A DNA stretch of 64,000 bases from Cohnella cholangitidis (GTDB taxonomy: Bacteria; Bacillota; Bacilli; Paenibacillales; Paenibacillaceae), in NCBI RefSeq assembly GCF_014107495.1, contig NZ_CP041969.1:4699501-4763500 (forward strand), given 5' to 3'. A model generated the notes under the pieces. It was given only the letters and a program-made list of their open reading frames with translations, searched no databases and was not told the DNA's origin. The translations under genes were made by a program, and so were the position numbers. Each line of letters starts with the position of its first letter. Within the stretch, counting starts at the first letter, position 1. This document shows, piece after piece, positions 62,083 to 64,000 of the stretch.

Positions 62083-63630
62083 CTACTTCAACGAGCTGAC
62101 CAGCTTGTTCAGCAAAGTTCGGTTATCGTCTTGGCTGATCTCCCACAGCATCGCTCCGCCTAACCCCTTGGAACGGATATACTCCGCTTTGTAAGCTATC
62201 GATTCCGGGTCCTCGTATACGATTAGCGTGCCGGTCGTTTTTTTGTACAGCCAAGGAACTTTGGCGTTATCATTCCAGTATCGGACGAACCCGTTTCCGT
62301 TAATCCAGCCCATCTTCTCCAGCTCGTCGTATTCGTGGACTCCATTAGCCGTGGTTCCCTGTGAGACGTCTTTACACGTCTGATATAAGCCTTGATTGGT
62401 CTGAGCGCAGCCCGTCCATCCCCGCCCGTACATCGGGATGCCCAAGACCAGCTTGTTCGCCGGAACTCCCTCATTCAAGAACGTGTTGACGGTATGGTGA
62501 ATGTTGGATTTCGCGCTAGTCGAATCCGCAGGATCCGCGTATAAGGGGGCATTATGATTGCTTTTCTTCTCCCAATTGCCATGGTAGTCATAGGTCATCA
62601 GATTGATCCAGTCTACGATGGACGCAACTTTTGCTATCTCCGTATTGCTTGCGTATGAGGGGAAGGCTCCCGCGGCAATCGTCAGCGAATACGTATTGCC
62701 GTCCTTGAGCTGCACGGCATCCAGCTTGTCGCGGATCGTCCGGAGGAGCAAAGTAAAATTGATCTTGTCTTCCGCTCTGGCCGAATTCGAAGCCAATCCT
62801 CCGGCAACCGGGTATTCCCAATCCAGATCAATCCCGTCAAACCCGTTGTCGCGCATGAATTTCACGGCACTGTCGGCGAATTTCGTACGGGAGTATTGGG
62901 ATAACGCGATATCGGAGAAAAATTCGGACCACGTCCATCCGCCAATGCTGATTAGCGTACGAAGCTTCGGGTTGGCTTGCTTAAGCTTGCGAAGCTCGGG
63001 AAAGTTAACTTGGTCCGCCCAGTAATCTCCGTTGACGACTTGGCCGTCTTTGACGTTGGCGAAAGCATAGTTGATGTGGGTAAGATTAGAAGCATCTGTT
63101 TGCTTGACGTCGAATTTCTGATAAGTTCCCCAGTAAGGGTAATAAGCAACGATTTTATACGATGATTTGTCGGGCACCGGCATCGATTGGGCGGAATTCT
63201 CGGTTATCTCGATCGTATGGGTGGCCGCATACCAATGGATTCCTAGATCCAAAAGCGAAACAACGGAACGCAAGGGTAGAAATAGGGTAGATCCTTTCAA
63301 TAGAGGCGCTGCCGTTAGGTTAACGATATCGTTGTTTAAGTAGGCAAGTTTTTTGTTCACTTCCATGACAATCGCTAGATCGGACTTGGAAAGCTTGAAC
63401 TTGGTTTTGTCGATCCAATCGACCTGCAAGCCAAGCTTTTGCGCCAACGGCCTCGTTTCCACGAAGGTGCTTCCGTTCTGAACGAAAGGCTGCGTTTGGA
63501 AAGCGATTCTTTGTTGGTTGTATGTAACTTTGATTTCATTGCCGGCGTGGCTCGAAGGCGTAGGAATAGTGGAAACGCCTACAAGAATAGTCAGCACAAG
63601 GATACGGAGAAGGGTTGCGTAGTTTTTCAT
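62083..63630 (-). CDS. Secreted GH18 chitinase-like hydrolase with N-terminal copper-amine-oxidase-type domain
   Basis: The 515-residue secreted protein has a signal peptide (cleavage near SHAG, residue 30) and an N-terminal copper-amine-oxidase N1-type domain (about 31-145; FVETRPLAQKLGLQVDW, LFLPLRSVVSLLDLGIHWYA), often a wall- or peptidoglycan-interacting module. A GH18 domain follows. The catalytic motif reads DGIDLDWEYP (DxxDxDxE); also seen are LISIGGWTWSEFF and YGRGW. It may hydrolyse chitin or peptidoglycan-related glycans, as GH18 spore-cortex or wall enzymes (YaaH, YdhD) do. GGGAGAGTGA precedes the ATG. Confidence 0.9.
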   Translation of the reverse strand: MKNYATLLRILVLTILVGVSTIPTPSSHAGNEIKVTYNQQRIAFQTQPFVQNGSTFVETRPLAQKLGLQVDWIDKTKFKLSKSDLAIVMEVNKKLAYLNNDIVNLTAAPLLKGSTLFLPLRSVVSLLDLGIHWYAATHTIEITENSAQSMPVPDKSSYKIVAYYPYWGTYQKFDVKQTDASNLTHINYAFANVKDGQVVNGDYWADQVNFPELRKLKQANPKLRTLISIGGWTWSEFFSDIALSQYSRTKFADSAVKFMRDNGFDGIDLDWEYPVAGGLASNSARAEDKINFTLLLRTIRDKLDAVQLKDGNTYSLTIAAGAFPSYASNTEIAKVASIVDWINLMTYDYHGNWEKKSNHNAPLYADPADSTSAKSNIHHTVNTFLNEGVPANKLVLGIPMYGRGWTGCAQTNQGLYQTCKDVSQGTTANGVHEYDELEKMGWINGNGFVRYWNDNAKVPWLYKKTTGTLIVYEDPESIAYKAEYIRSKGLGGAMLWEISQDDNRTLLNKLVSSLK

Positions 63631-63723
63631 TCGTCACTCTCCCAGTCATGAATCTAGTTCATCTTATTTTCCGGGAGAGGTAGATTGTTAGTAAAGGCAA
63701 ACAATATGGTAATAGAGGCGATA

Positions 63724-64000
63724 TTATGCAGTGTGTTTAGGGAGAGTTATGCGGATTTCGGTGGTGCTGCTATTCTCGTCGGAATGTACATCGAGTTCGC
63801 CGCGATAGTGTTTGACCCGTTCCTGTACGATGGCCAGTCCAAGGCCGGAATGACCTTCTCCTTTAGTCGTATAGCCGGGAAGAAAGATACGTTCTTTATC
63901 TTGAGCGTTTAGCATGCGGCCGCTATTGGAGACTTGAAGCTTGATCGTATTATCTTTCATGATAAGGATAGAGGCATGTACTTGACGCTCGTTCTGCGGG
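63724..64000 (-). CDS. Sensor histidine kinase, C-terminal fragment (cut by window edge)
   Basis: The frame enters from the right end and encodes about 91 residues of a HATPase domain. Visible are the strand LQVSNSGRML, YTTKGEGHSGLGLAIVQE (G2 box) and HSDENSSTTEIRITLP. The G box resembles kinases of the CitS/DcuS or SpoOB-like class. The phosphoacceptor and sensor domains lie outside the window. It is co-oriented with the chitinase gene 93 bp downstream. Confidence 0.8.
   Translation of the reverse strand, partial: PQNERQVHASILIMKDNTIKLQVSNSGRMLNAQDKERIFLPGYTTKGEGHSGLGLAIVQERVKHYRGELDVHSDENSSTTEIRITLPKHTA

Overview
The window reads as a chromosome segment of an endospore-forming, low-to-mid GC Firmicute of the Paenibacillaceae (Paenibacillus/Cohnella type). 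The evidence is strong AGGAGG-type ribosome binding sites, sigma-A promoters, an S-box and a T-box leader, sporulation genes (YtxC, PrkA, a gamma-type SASP), LiaFSR, a YesMN-type two-component pair beside a sugar ABC transporter, and a futalosine-pathway menaquinone enzyme. The assignment is by gene content and is an inference. No rRNA, tRNA, CRISPR array or insertion sequence was found.

Layout. 1-10.5 kb: an organosulfur-scavenging operon made of an SsuBCA/NMT1-type ABC transporter, a DszC/SfnB-like flavin monooxygenase, two tandem NtaA/DszA-family LLM monooxygenases, an HpaB-family monooxygenase, SsuD and an adenosine deaminase. It ends in five degenerate 51-bp tandem repeats and a strong terminator. 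10.8-17 kb: a decayed lamin-tail-domain gene, a divergent AraC regulator facing a Gfo/Idh dehydrogenase plus UxaC, small conserved proteins and an HRDC protein. 17-22 kb: CorA, then a SAM-riboswitch-controlled metA-metI-patB operon. 22-26 kb: EAL and GGDEF proteins flanking mqnC. 26-30 kb: ytxC, then a T-box leader and thrS, whose reading frame is broken twice, an ECF-like sigma factor and a small SASP. 30-36.5 kb: an unusual soluble MCP-like protein, an ammonium transporter and liaFSR. 36.5-44 kb: YugN-like protein, HtrA protease with an OmpR-type two-component pair, ispH, a DUF2062 membrane protein and DAHP synthase. 44-53 kb: GlnA behind a GlnR/TnrA box, then a sugar ABC transporter (two permeases and a lipoprotein) with its YesN/YesM two-component system. 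53-64 kb: serC, trmL, an AbrB-like regulator, a 50-residue membrane protein, an aminotransferase-fold protein without its PLP lysine, a Rieske/DUF2161 pair, prkA, oligo-1,6-glucosidase, a GH18 chitinase and the 3' end of a histidine kinase.

How it fits together. Much of the window is housekeeping and signalling. Sulfur is handled twice: the first operon imports and oxidatively desulfurises organosulfur compounds, and the S-box operon assimilates sulfur into homocysteine through O-acetylhomoserine. The least conventional parts are the five-monooxygenase sulfur operon, which has no flavin reductase in view, the catalytically depleted aminotransferase at 55.7 kb, the C-terminal-sensor MCP at 30 kb, and a perfect 28-bp palindrome upstream of liaFSR. 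Gene starts were chosen by ribosome binding site and differ from the longest open frame in many cases.
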